A stretch of 64,000 nt of DNA from Denitratisoma sp. (GTDB lineage: Bacteria; Pseudomonadota; Gammaproteobacteria; Burkholderiales; Rhodocyclaceae), in contig JAVSMO010000001.1 of the NCBI GenBank assembly GCA_032027165.1, positions 929,548 through 993,547 of the forward strand, written 5' to 3'. The notes beneath the pieces were generated by a model. It did no database searches. It saw only the letters and a program-made list of their open reading frames with translations, and had not been told where the DNA came from. Made by a program: the position numbers and the translations under genes. Below are positions 53,473 to 62,621 of this stretch, in pieces (within the stretch, counting starts at the first letter, position 1; the number at the start of each line of letters is the position of its first letter).

Positions 53473-54716
53473 TTCCTATTGGTCCGCAGTGCCGACGCAG
53501 ATGCGGCGGAATGCCCTGACGTCGACGCCAGGACCGCCGTCGTCTCCTCCAGCCAGGAGGCGGCCACGACGCGGTTGCGTCCGCCGCTCTTGGCGGCGTA
53601 CAGCGCCTGGTCGGCGCGGTGCATGAGCTGGTCGATGGCGCGTTCGTGCGCGAGCAGTTGGGCGGCACCGATGCTGGCCGTGGTGGGCACCGGGAAGCCG
53701 GGTGCCGGCAGGCGTTCGGCCTCGGTCAGTTCGCGCAGCCGCTCGGCAATGCCCAATGCGACCTCCTCGGTGGCGTCGGGCAGCAGTACGGCGAATTCCT
53801 CGCCGCCCAGACGGGCGAAGAAATCGTATTCGCGCAGGTGCGGGTGCACCAGCGCGGCGAAGCGGCGCAGCGTTTCGTCGCCGGCGGCATGCCCGAGCGC
53901 GTCGTTGATCGACTTGAAGCGGTCGAGGTCGATCATCAGCAGCGACAGCGGCGTGCCCTTGCGCCGGCAGCGTGCCAGTTCCGATTCCGCGCGGGCATAG
54001 AAGACCCGGCGGTTGCCGATGCCGGTGAGCGCATCCAGCGTGGCCAGCCGGTTCAGTTCGGAGGCGAGCTGGTCGACGATCATCAGGGCGAAGCCCAGGC
54101 TCATCAGCATGGTGGTGATGTGGGCGCCGCCGAGAATCATCCCCTGCCAGAAATGGGGTGCGAAGAGATGGGCCGGGGGGTTGTCGGAGAATATGGCGTG
54201 CAGCAGGCGCCCGGTCATCAGGGCGCAGCCGAGCAGGAAGAGCAGGCCGGTGAAGCGGTGCGAAACCGGCTTTTCGGAAGACAGCGGCAGCAGCAGCCGG
54301 GCGGAACTGAGGCCGGTGAGAATCATCAGCGCGATGGACAGCGTTCCCACCGCCAGGCGATGGGGTGCCGCTGAGCTCCACAGCATGGCAAAGATGACGC
54401 CGGCGGCGGCCACTGTCGCCCAGGCAAGCCGGTTGCTGGGCTTGTCGCCGAGCAGGCGCTGGATGGCGAGGTAGTAGAGCGCCGTGGTCGCCACCAGCAG
54501 GGTATTGCCGACGACGCGTGCGGGCAGTTCATTGGCGGTCTGGGACAGGCCGAGCAGCAGCAGGCCGGCGGCGAGTGCGATGTTGGCGCCGGTCCAGTGC
54601 CAGACGCCGCGCACGCTGGCTGCATAGAAGCGAGAGACGGCCAGCAGCACCAGGGCGGTGGGCACCGCCGTGAAGGCCATCAGCAGCAGGATGGTGCGCG
54701 CGTCGAGCAGCAGCAA
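53469..54716 (-). CDS. Membrane diguanylate cyclase (GGDEF)
   Basis: 415 residues. Six to seven N-terminal membrane helices form the sensor part, followed by a GGDEF domain: DALTGIGNRRVFYARAESE, MIDLDRFKSINDALGHAAGDE, FARLGGEEFAVLLPD. The I-site RxxD (REYDFFARLGGEEF) is present, so c-di-GMP inhibition is expected. The stop overlaps yrfG; 1 base separates it from the dehydrogenase gene upstream. Confidence 0.92.
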   Translation of the reverse strand: MLLLDARTILLLMAFTAVPTALVLLAVSRFYAASVRGVWHWTGANIALAAGLLLLGLSQTANELPARVVGNTLLVATTALYYLAIQRLLGDKPSNRLAWATVAAAGVIFAMLWSSAAPHRLAVGTLSIALMILTGLSSARLLLPLSSEKPVSHRFTGLLFLLGCALMTGRLLHAIFSDNPPAHLFAPHFWQGMILGGAHITTMLMSLGFALMIVDQLASELNRLATLDALTGIGNRRVFYARAESELARCRRKGTPLSLLMIDLDRFKSINDALGHAAGDETLRRFAALVHPHLREYDFFARLGGEEFAVLLPDATEEVALGIAERLRELTEAERLPAPGFPVPTTASIGAAQLLAHERAIDQLMHRADQALYAAKSGGRNRVVAASWLEETTAVLASTSGHSAASASALRTNRK

Positions 54717-54717
54717 C

Positions 54718-56244
54718 TCAGGCCTCTTGCGTGAGCAACGAGGCGCCGAGCTGTGCGCGCCGCTTCAGCCAGGGGCTGGGCCGGTAGCGCGGATCGCCGC
54801 AGCCGGCCTGCAGGTTTTCCAGGATGGCGAGGACAGTGCGCGCGCCAAGCGCGTCGCCCAACGCCAGCGGGCCACTGGGATAGCCGAGGCCGAGGGTGAC
54901 GGCGCGGTCGATGTCCGCAGGCAGCGCGATGCCCTGCTGGGCGATGTCGCAGCCGATGTTGACGATGTGCGCCAGCACGCGCTGCGCGACGCAACCGGCG
55001 CTGTCGCGGACGACGGACGCCGCCACGCCATCGGCGGCGAAGAGGCCGTGCGCCGCCTCGCGCATGGCGGTCGAGGTGAGGGGCGTGGTCATCAGGGTAC
55101 GGTGCCGGTCGAGGCCGCAGAGTGCGTCGATGGCGACGGTGCGCGTGGCATCCAGCCCCTCGCGTGCCGCACAGGTGCTGGCGTCCTCGCCGAGCGGCGT
55201 GACGATGCAGAGGGCGCCGTCCTGCGGAGACTGACTTTCGTCGAGCGTGCAGCCGAGCTTGCGCACCAGTTCGCGCACGGCGGCAGCCAGCGGCGGACGC
55301 GCACTGCTCACCCAGACGCGGGCCGGGCGCGCGGCGGAGGCGATTGGCGTCGGCGGCACCTGCTGCTTGCCGTCCGGGTACTCGTAGAAGCCGCGGCCGC
55401 TCTTGCGCCCGAGCAGCCCGCCGGCCAGGCGCTGCGCCGCCAAGGCGGAGGGCCGGTAGCGCGGTTCCTGGTAGTACTGGTGGTAGATCGACTCCATCAC
55501 CGGATGCGAGACGTCGAGGCCGGTCAGGTCGAGCAGCTCGAACGGCCCCATGCGAAAGCCGCCCGCCCCGCGCAGGATGGCGTCGATGACATGGCATTCG
55601 GCGACGTTCTCGCCGAGCAGGCGCAGGGCCTCGGTGACGTAGCCGCGGCCGGCGTGGTTCACGATGAACCCCGGCGTGTCCTTGGCGCGCACCGGCGTAT
55701 GGCCCATGCGCCGGGCCAGTCCGGTCAGGGCCTCGCCGACCCACGGCTCGGTGAGCAGGGCATCGACGACTTCGACGACCTTCATCAGCGGCACCGGATT
55801 GAAGAAATGGTAGCCGGCGATGCGGCCCGGCCTGCGGCAGGCGGCGGCGATCTCCGTCACCGACAGCGAGGAAGTGTTGCTGGCGAGGATGCAGCCCTCG
55901 CCGACGATGCCTTCGAGCGCGGCGAACAGCTGGCGCTTGGCCTCCAGCTTCTCGATGATGGCTTCGACGACGATGTGGCAGGGCGCAAAGGCGTCCAGCG
56001 ACTCGGCGGGTACGATGCGGGCGGCCGCTGCGTCGGCGGCCTCCCGGGCGATCTTGCCCTTGGCGGCCAGTCCGGACAACGTGGAGGCGATGGTCTGCTG
56101 TGCGGCGGCGGCGGCGCCTGGCGCGAGGTCGAAGAGCAGGACGCGGATGCCGGCCTGGGCGGCGATCTGCGCGATGCCGCGGCCCATGGCGCCGGCGCCG
56201 GCGATGCCCAGGGTCAGGTCGGGGGAGTCGATGTCGGGTTTCAT
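54718..56244 (-). CDS. 3-hydroxyacyl-CoA dehydrogenase (PaaH/FadB-like stand-alone)
   Basis: 508 residues from ATG 56244. Rossmann NAD motif LGIAGAGAMGRGIAQIAAQAGI, substrate segment SNTSSLSVTEIAAACRRPGRIAGYHFFNPVPLMKVVEVV, then two C-terminal 3HCDH domains (GFIVNHAGRGYVTEALRLL; CVAQRVLAHIVNIGCDIA). Length fits PaaH/PaaC of phenylacetate catabolism, but no other paa genes are near; general beta-oxidation or PHA precursor metabolism is equally possible. Carries one GRGACTGACTTT copy. Confidence 0.9.
   Translation of the reverse strand: MKPDIDSPDLTLGIAGAGAMGRGIAQIAAQAGIRVLLFDLAPGAAAAAQQTIASTLSGLAAKGKIAREAADAAAARIVPAESLDAFAPCHIVVEAIIEKLEAKRQLFAALEGIVGEGCILASNTSSLSVTEIAAACRRPGRIAGYHFFNPVPLMKVVEVVDALLTEPWVGEALTGLARRMGHTPVRAKDTPGFIVNHAGRGYVTEALRLLGENVAECHVIDAILRGAGGFRMGPFELLDLTGLDVSHPVMESIYHQYYQEPRYRPSALAAQRLAGGLLGRKSGRGFYEYPDGKQQVPPTPIASAARPARVWVSSARPPLAAAVRELVRKLGCTLDESQSPQDGALCIVTPLGEDASTCAAREGLDATRTVAIDALCGLDRHRTLMTTPLTSTAMREAAHGLFAADGVAASVVRDSAGCVAQRVLAHIVNIGCDIAQQGIALPADIDRAVTLGLGYPSGPLALGDALGARTVLAILENLQAGCGDPRYRPSPWLKRRAQLGASLLTQEA
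55227..55238 (+). repeat. GAGACTGACTTT word, copy 5
   Basis: Fifth copy, antisense to the dehydrogenase gene. This is the only copy out of the common codon phase (the gene reads E-S-Q-S-P across it), which argues against a protein-level cause. Confidence 0.8.
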
Positions 56245-56346
56245 GTTCGCGGAATCGTCGGACGCCGAAGTATAAGTCACGATTGAACCGGCGTGTCCCT
56301 TCCATTACCATCGCCGGATCGCGACAATTACAGAGCGGAGGGGGAT

Positions 56347-56777
56347 ATGTACCGCAAGGTGCTGCTGGCCTACGATGGTTCGCAGAGCGGGAGAACCGCG
56401 CTGCTCGAGTGCGCCGACATCAACAATTTCCTGCATGCCGAGATCCACCTGCTGGCGGTGGCGCCGCTGATGGCCGGGCTCTACCTGACCGAGGGCTTCG
56501 TGCCGGACACGCTGCAGGAGGACGAGAACCGGCGCTTCAAGGACATTCTCGACGAGGGGCTGAGGCTGCTCGCGGAGAAGGGGGTGAAGGCCGAGGGCCA
56601 CGTCGTCACCGGCGAGCCGGTCGACGAGATCTGCCGGCTTGCCGGCGAGCTGGGCGCCGACCTGATCGTCGTCGGCCATCGCAAGCACGCCTTCTTCATG
56701 TCGCGCTGGTGGAAGGGCTCGGTGGGCTCGACCCTCATCGAGGACGCCCCCTGCAGCGTGCTGATTGCGCTGGCCCG

Positions 56778-56781
<4 letters not shown>
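56347..56781 (+). CDS. Universal stress protein (UspA family)
   Basis: 144 residues from ATG 56347 with GGAGGGGG upstream: MYRKVLLAYDGSQSGRTALLECADI ... GADLIVVGHRKHAFFMSRWWKGSVGSTLIEDAPCSVLIA. Single Usp domain; the ATP-binding G-x2-G motif is only partly kept (GHRK). The stop overlaps the ATG of the sigma54 activator (ATGA), an unusual direct coupling. Confidence 0.93.
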
Positions 56782-58150
<1,369 letters not shown>

Positions 58151-58151
<1 letters not shown>

Positions 58152-58174
58152 GCCGGTCCGAAGCCCGACCTACC
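58151..58174. repeat. REP-like degenerate palindrome
   Basis: Minus strand reads CCGGTAGGTCGGGCTTCGG then ACCGGCC: an imperfect GGTCGGGC-TTC-GGACC-type hairpin between convergent genes, like the GTAGGTCGGGC intergenic repeats of many proteobacteria. Single copy in the window. Confidence 0.35.
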
Positions 58175-58177
58175 GGA

Positions 58178-58960
58178 TCACCACAACTTCCACCAGGGCT
58201 CCTTGCGGTCGAGTCCGCGCTTGTAGTAATCGCTGTTGGGGAAGTTGGTGCGCATGACGCGCTCGGCGTCGTCGCGCAGGTCGTTCAGTCCGAGCGCATC
58301 GTAGGACTTCACCAGGATGAACAGCGCCTCCTCGTTGGCCGGCGCATCGACGTAGGTCTTCACGGCGGTCTGGGCGCGGCTGGCGGCCGCGACATAGGCG
58401 CCGCGCTTGAGGTAGTAGCGCGCGACGTGCACCTCGTGCGAGGCGAGGGCATTCACCAGGTACTTCATTCGCGCGGCGGCGTCGGCGGCGTACTTGCTGT
58501 CGGGGAACTTGGCGACCAGCTCCTTGAAGGCGTCGAAGGATTCGCGCGCCGCCTTCGGATCGCGTTCCGACATATCCTGCATGCTGACGTAGCCGAGGAT
58601 GCCCAGATCCTCGTTGAAATTCACCAGGCCCTTCAGGTAATAGACGTAATCGACGTTGGGGTGGTTCGGGTGCAGCTTGATGAAGCGGTCGCAGGCGGCG
58701 ATGGCGGAGGCCGGCTCGTTGGCCTTGTAGTAGGCGTAGGCGATCTCGATCTGCGCCTGCTGCGCGTAGCGGCCAAAGGGATAGCGCGATTCGAGGATCT
58801 CGAAGTACTTGACGGCCTTTTCGTAGGAGCCATCGCCCATGGCTTCCTTCGCTGCGGAATACAGGCGGTTGGCCGACCAGCCGGCGGTCTCGTCCTTCAG
58901 CTCCGGCAGCAGTCCGCAGCCGCCGAGCAGCAAGGCAAGAATAAACGCTAGACTACGCAT
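58178..58960 (-). CDS. bamD: Outer membrane protein assembly factor BamD
   Basis: Essential lipoprotein of the Bam complex; scaffold for BamC and substrate recognition. 260 residues, lipobox LLGGC (Cys15) and five TPR-like repeats (LYSAAKEAMGDGSYEKAVKYFEILESRYPFGRYAQQAQIEIAYAYYKANE). Start codon overlaps the divergent rluD start region (CATGATG). Confidence 0.96.
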   Translation of the reverse strand: MRSLAFILALLLGGCGLLPELKDETAGWSANRLYSAAKEAMGDGSYEKAVKYFEILESRYPFGRYAQQAQIEIAYAYYKANEPASAIAACDRFIKLHPNHPNVDYVYYLKGLVNFNEDLGILGYVSMQDMSERDPKAARESFDAFKELVAKFPDSKYAADAAARMKYLVNALASHEVHVARYYLKRGAYVAAASRAQTAVKTYVDAPANEEALFILVKSYDALGLNDLRDDAERVMRTNFPNSDYYKRGLDRKEPWWKLW

Positions 58961-59933
58961 GATGAATTCCCTGCAAAGAAAGCGCGCAGATTATAGCGCA
59001 AAGGCATCCGACGGCCCGGCACGCGTCCTTGAGATTCCGGCGGATTGCGCCGGGCTGCGCCTCGATCAGGCGCTGGCGCGCCTGCTGCCGGAGCATTCGC
59101 GCAGCAGGCTTGCTGCCTGGGTGAAGCAGGGGAAAGTCAGTCTCGACGACACGCCGGCGGACGCCAAGCGCAAGGTCTGGGGCGGCGAGCGGATCACGCT
59201 CGAGGAGGAAACGCTGCCCGGGGAGACGGCGCAGCAGCCGGAGGACATTCCCCTGGCGATCCTGCACGAGGACGCGCACATCCTCGTCATCGACAAGCCG
59301 GCCGGGCTGGTGGTGCACCCGGGCAGCGGCAACTGGCAGGGCACGCTGCTCAACGCCCTGCTGCACCATGCGCCGCAGCTCGCCGGCATTCCGCGCGCCG
59401 GCATCGTGCACCGCCTGGACAAGGACACCAGCGGGCTGCTCGTCGTCGCCAAGACGCTGGAGGCGCAGACCGACCTCGTGCGCCAGCTCGCGGCGCGCAC
59501 GGTGAGGCGGCATTACCTGGCGCTGGCGCACGGCCGCGTCGCCCGCGACGGCGTCGTCGATGCGCCGATCGGCCGCCATCCGGTGCAGCGCACGAAGATG
59601 GCAGTGGTCGGCGGCGGTCGGGCGGCGCGCACGCACTACCGCGTGCTGGAGCGCTTCGCGCACGCCACCCTGCTCGAGTGCGCGCTGGAGACGGGACGCA
59701 CCCACCAGATTCGCGTGCACATGGCCGACATCGGCCATCCCCTCGTCGGCGATCCGGTCTACGGGCCGCGCAAACCGAGGCAGGCGCGGCTGGAGGCGTT
59801 TCCGCGCCAGGCCCTGCATGCCTGGCGCCTGGCGCTGGTGCATCCGGCGACGCGCACGGAGACGGGCTGGGAGGCGCCGCTGCCGGAAGATTTCGCGGCA
59901 CTGCTCGCGTCCCTTCGGGCAGAAGCCGCATGA
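58959..59933 (+). CDS. rluD: 23S rRNA pseudouridine(1911/1915/1917) synthase
   Basis: 324 residues if started at ATG 58959 (or 58962). S4 domain (LRLDQALARLLPEHSRSRLAAWVKQGKVSLD) then the pseudouridine synthase domain with catalytic Asp in HRLDKDTSGLLVVAKT and ETGRTHQIRVHM. The first 20 or so residues (MMNSLQRKRADYSAKASDG) are not part of the S4 domain, so a downstream start (for instance a GTC-TTG region near 59027) cannot be excluded. Its stop overlaps pgeF. Carries one GAGACTGACTTT copy. Confidence 0.94.
   Translation: MMNSLQRKRADYSAKASDGPARVLEIPADCAGLRLDQALARLLPEHSRSRLAAWVKQGKVSLDDTPADAKRKVWGGERITLEEETLPGETAQQPEDIPLAILHEDAHILVIDKPAGLVVHPGSGNWQGTLLNALLHHAPQLAGIPRAGIVHRLDKDTSGLLVVAKTLEAQTDLVRQLAARTVRRHYLALAHGRVARDGVVDAPIGRHPVQRTKMAVVGGGRAARTHYRVLERFAHATLLECALETGRTHQIRVHMADIGHPLVGDPVYGPRKPRQARLEAFPRQALHAWRLALVHPATRTETGWEAPLPEDFAALLASLRAEAA
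58990..58995 (-). promoter_or_regulatory. -10 element of the bamD promoter, inside the 5' end of rluD
   Basis: On the minus strand the bases read TATAAT, 30 bases upstream of the bamD ATG. The expected start is near 58983. No clear -35. It lies within the first codons of rluD as annotated. Confidence 0.5.
59133..59144 (-). repeat. GAGACTGACTTT word, copy 6
   Basis: Sixth copy, on the minus strand, inside the rluD S4 domain (K-V-S-L; AAA GTC AGT CTC). Confidence 0.8.
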
Positions 59934-60655
59934 CGGATTGGATCGCCCCCGACTGGCCGGCGCCGGCGCAGGTTAGGGCCCTCGTCACGACGCGGGCGGG
60001 CGGCGCCAGCGAGGGGCCCTATGCCTCGATGAATCTCGCCGCGCATGTCGGAGACAATGCCGCTGCCGTGGCGGAGAATCGCCGCCGGTTGCGCGCCCAT
60101 GTGCCTGCCGAGCCGCTCTGGCTCTCCCAGGTGCATGGCGTCTCCGTCGTGCGCGCCGAGGATGCCGTCGAGGGCGCCGAGGCCGATGCCGCCTTTGCGC
60201 GCCGCGCAGGCAGGGTGTGCGCCGTCCTCACCGCGGACTGCCTGCCGGTGCTGCTGTGCGACGATGCCGGCACCGTCGTCTGCGCGGCGCATGCCGGCTG
60301 GCGCGGCCTCGCCGGCGGCGTCCTCGAAGCGGCCGTGCATGCAATGGACGTGCCGCCGGCGCGACTGATGGCCTGGCTTGGCCCGGCCATCGGCCCGCGG
60401 GCCTTCGAAGTCGGGGCGGAGGTGCGCGAGGCCTTCCTCGCGCATGCGCCCGGGGCGACGACGGCCTTCACGCCGAAGGCGAACGGCAAGTGGCTGGCGG
60501 ACCTCTACCGGTTGGCCGAGTTGCGGCTGAATGCGCTGGGCCTCTCGCGCGTTTTCGGCGGCGGTTATTGCACTTACAGCGAGGCGGAGCGCTTCTATTC
60601 CTTCCGCCGCGAGAAGGCCACCGGCCGCATGGCCTCCCTGATCTGGATGGAGTGA
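59930..60655 (+). CDS. pgeF: Peptidoglycan editing factor PgeF (YfiH, multicopper polyphenol oxidase-like fold)
   Basis: 241 residues. Zinc/copper site residues in LSQVHGVSVV (His), VLTADCLPVLLCD (Cys) and CAAHAGWRGLAGGVLEAAV (His), plus AWLGPAIGPRAFEVG and GGYCTYSEAERFYSFRREKATGR. E. coli YfiH prevents misincorporation of L-Ser into cell-wall peptide stems. Starts in the rluD stop (ATGA), and its own stop overlaps the transporter start; the rluD-pgeF pair is conserved widely. Confidence 0.94.
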   Translation: MTDWIAPDWPAPAQVRALVTTRAGGASEGPYASMNLAAHVGDNAAAVAENRRRLRAHVPAEPLWLSQVHGVSVVRAEDAVEGAEADAAFARRAGRVCAVLTADCLPVLLCDDAGTVVCAAHAGWRGLAGGVLEAAVHAMDVPPARLMAWLGPAIGPRAFEVGAEVREAFLAHAPGATTAFTPKANGKWLADLYRLAELRLNALGLSRVFGGGYCTYSEAERFYSFRREKATGRMASLIWME

Positions 60656-61551
60656 TGGAAAGAAAAACGCATCTCGATTCGACGGCCATGGCCCTGATGG
60701 TGGTGCTGTGCGCGGCCTGGGGACTGCAGCAGGTGGCGGTGAAGCTGGCCATGGCCGGCATCTCGCCGGTCTGGCAGGCCAGCCTGCGCTCGATCGGCGC
60801 GGCGCTCCTGGTGTGGGCCTGGGCAGCGGTGAAGGGCATCCGGCTGTTCGGTCGCGACGGCACGCTCGGCGCCGGGTTGCTCTCGGCGGCGCTCTTCGCC
60901 GGGGAATTCGCCTTCATCTACTGGGGCCTCACCTACACTTCAGCCTCGCGCGGCGTGGTGTTCCTGTACACGGCGCCGTTCATGATCGCCCTGGGGGCGC
61001 ATTGGTTCCTGCCCGGCGAGAAGCTGCGCCCACTGCAATGGCTCGGCCTGGCCTGTGCCTTTGCCGGCATCCTCGCCGCCTTCGGCGAATCGCTCGGCCT
61101 GCCGTCGCAAAGTCAGCTCCTGGGGGACGGCATGCTGTTCCTCGCCGCGGTGCTGTGGGCGGCCACCACGCTGGTGATCAAGGGCAGCGCGCTCGCCAAA
61201 GTCAGTCCCGCCAAGACGCTGTTCTACCAGTTGGCCGGCTCGGCGCTGGTGCTGCCGATCGTCGCACTGGCACTGGGCGAGCCCGGCATCATCGCGCTGA
61301 CGCCGCTGGCTCTGGCGAGCCTCGCCTACCAGACGGTGCTGGTGGCCTTCGCCAGCTACCTCGCCTGGTTCTGGCTCGTATCCACTTATCCGGCCGGGCG
61401 GCTGGCGGCCTTCTCCTTCCTGACGCCGCTGTTCGGCGTGCTGGCCGGCGCGCTGTTGCTCGGCGAGCGTATCAGCGCCGTGCTGGCGGCGGCGCTGGTG
61501 CTGGTCGTGCTCGGCATCTGGCTGGTCAACCGGCCGCCGAGAGCGGCTTGA
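60655..61551 (+). CDS. EamA-family (DMT) metabolite transporter
   Basis: 298 residues with ten predicted membrane helices in two EamA repeats (MALMVVLCAAWGLQQVAVKLAM ... ; LLGDGMLFLAAVLWAATTLVIKG ...). Inner-membrane exporter or importer of small metabolites; substrate unknown. One-base overlap with pgeF (TGATG). Carries one GRGACTGACTTT copy at 61198. Confidence 0.92.
   Translation: MERKTHLDSTAMALMVVLCAAWGLQQVAVKLAMAGISPVWQASLRSIGAALLVWAWAAVKGIRLFGRDGTLGAGLLSAALFAGEFAFIYWGLTYTSASRGVVFLYTAPFMIALGAHWFLPGEKLRPLQWLGLACAFAGILAAFGESLGLPSQSQLLGDGMLFLAAVLWAATTLVIKGSALAKVSPAKTLFYQLAGSALVLPIVALALGEPGIIALTPLALASLAYQTVLVAFASYLAWFWLVSTYPAGRLAAFSFLTPLFGVLAGALLLGERISAVLAAALVLVVLGIWLVNRPPRAA
61198..61209 (-). 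repeat. GGGACTGACTTT word, copy 7
   Basis: Seventh copy, minus strand, in the loop between EamA repeats (K-V-S-P; AAA GTC AGT CCC). Confidence 0.8.
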
Positions 61552-61574
61552 GTCACCGCGTATAATCCGCGCCC

Positions 61575-62351
61575 ATGTCCGTTCTCGCCTGGATTCTTGT
61601 CACTTCGCTCGCCGGCGGCGCGCTGTCGGTGATGGCCGCCGCCTTGTTCGCCCTGACGGCGCGCGGCGGCTGGGTGCCGCATCTGATCAGCTACGCCATC
61701 GGCGCGCTGCTGGGCGCCGCCTTCCTCGAGGTGCTGCCCAACGCCATCGAGGCGCATGGCGACGCCGGCACGGCGACCGCGATCGTGCTGGCCGGCATCC
61801 TCGGCTTCTTCGTGCTGGAAAAACTGGTGCTGTGGCGGCATTGCCACGACGATCATTGCGAGGGGCACGAGCCGCAGGCGCCCGCGCATGACCACGGCCG
61901 CAGCGGCCTGCTCATCCTGGTGGGGGACACCTTCCACAATTTCGTCGATGGCGTGCTGATTGCCGCCGCCTTCATGCAGGACGTGCGTCTGGGGGTCGTC
62001 ACGGCGCTGGCCATCATCGCCCACGAGATCCCGCAGGAGGTCGGCGACTTCCTCATCCTGCTGCACTCGGGCTATTCGCGCCTGAAGGCGCTGGTCTTCA
62101 ACCTGCTCTCCAGCGTCGCCACCCTGGTGGGCGGCCTGCTCGCCTATTTCGCGCTTTCGGCGGTGCAAGGGGTGGTGCCGGTATTCCTGGCGCTGGCGGC
62201 CGCCAGCATGATCTATGTCGCCGTGGCCGACCTGATTCCCGGCCTGCACAAGCGCACCGAATTGCGCGCCACGCTGCAGCAGGTGCTACTCATTGCGGCC
62301 GGCGTCGCCACCATCCTGCTGGCGCACTTCCTCGTCGGCCATCACGACTGA
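61575..62351 (+). CDS. ZIP-family divalent metal transporter
   Basis: 258 residues, about eight membrane helices. A His-rich cytoplasmic loop (WRHCHDDHCEGHEPQAPAHDH) and the paired metal-site helices GDTFHNFVDGVLIAA and ALAIIAHEIPQEVGDFLIL. Imports Zn(II) or related metals. Starts 23 bases after the EamA gene. The 3' end overlaps the small minus-strand gene by 66 bases. Confidence 0.93.
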   Translation: MSVLAWILVTSLAGGALSVMAAALFALTARGGWVPHLISYAIGALLGAAFLEVLPNAIEAHGDAGTATAIVLAGILGFFVLEKLVLWRHCHDDHCEGHEPQAPAHDHGRSGLLILVGDTFHNFVDGVLIAAAFMQDVRLGVVTALAIIAHEIPQEVGDFLILLHSGYSRLKALVFNLLSSVATLVGGLLAYFALSAVQGVVPVFLALAAASMIYVAVADLIPGLHKRTELRATLQQVLLIAAGVATILLAHFLVGHHD

Positions 62352-62510
62352 ACGTCGCCGGCGTCGCGCCGGGGTGCCGACCAGCCAGAGGAAGAGGGCG
62401 AGCGGGGCCAGCCCGTAGAAGAAAAAGGTCAGGATGCCGGCGGTGACGCTGGACTCCGTCACGGCCATCATCAGGACGACCCAGAGCCAGCCGATGGCAA
62501 CGATGTACAT
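62286..62510 (-). CDS. Small membrane protein overlapping the ZIP gene
   Basis: 74 residues: two helices (MYIVAIGWLWVVLMMAVTE and AGILTFFFYGLAPLALFLWLVG), then a basic and polar tail that overlaps the ZIP gene end. I recall similar N-terminal sequences (VVLMMAxTE) as small conserved proteins in betaproteobacteria. Function unknown. The convergent arrangement means the C-terminal tail is constrained by ZIP coding. Confidence 0.7.
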   Translation of the reverse strand: MYIVAIGWLWVVLMMAVTESSVTAGILTFFFYGLAPLALFLWLVGTPARRRRRSVVMADEEVRQQDGGDAGRNE

Positions 62511-62537
62511 GGCCCCATTCTACCTGCCGGCACGTCG

Positions 62538-62566
62538 TTGACAGGGGGTATGGTGCGGTGCAAAAT
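62538..62566 (+). promoter_or_regulatory. Promoter of phaC
   Basis: TTGACA (62538-62543), exact 17-base spacer, CAAAAT (62561-62566). Start about 62573, giving a leader of about 49 bases with AGGGAG before the ATG. Confidence 0.7.
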
Positions 62567-62621
62567 CCTTCTCCAATCCGACGGTTGCACCATTTGCAAT
62601 CGCCATAGGGAGATGCGGTAG

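Noticed and set aside
51119..54000. Very long open frames on both strands (over 800 codons) covering the CHASE kinase, nucleotidase and cyclase genes
   Set aside because: They are antisense or shifted copies of real genes in GC-rich DNA; their translations are Arg/Ala/Gly-rich and show no domain, while the true frames carry CHASE, HAD and GGDEF motifs.
54680..56311. A 543-codon minus-strand frame parallel to the dehydrogenase
   Set aside because: Arg/Pro-rich shifted reading; the neighbouring frame has the Rossmann and 3HCDH motifs.
61107..61118. AAAGTCAGCTCC, similar to the recurrent word
   Set aside because: Two mismatches in the core of GRGACTGACTTT; not counted among the seven copies.
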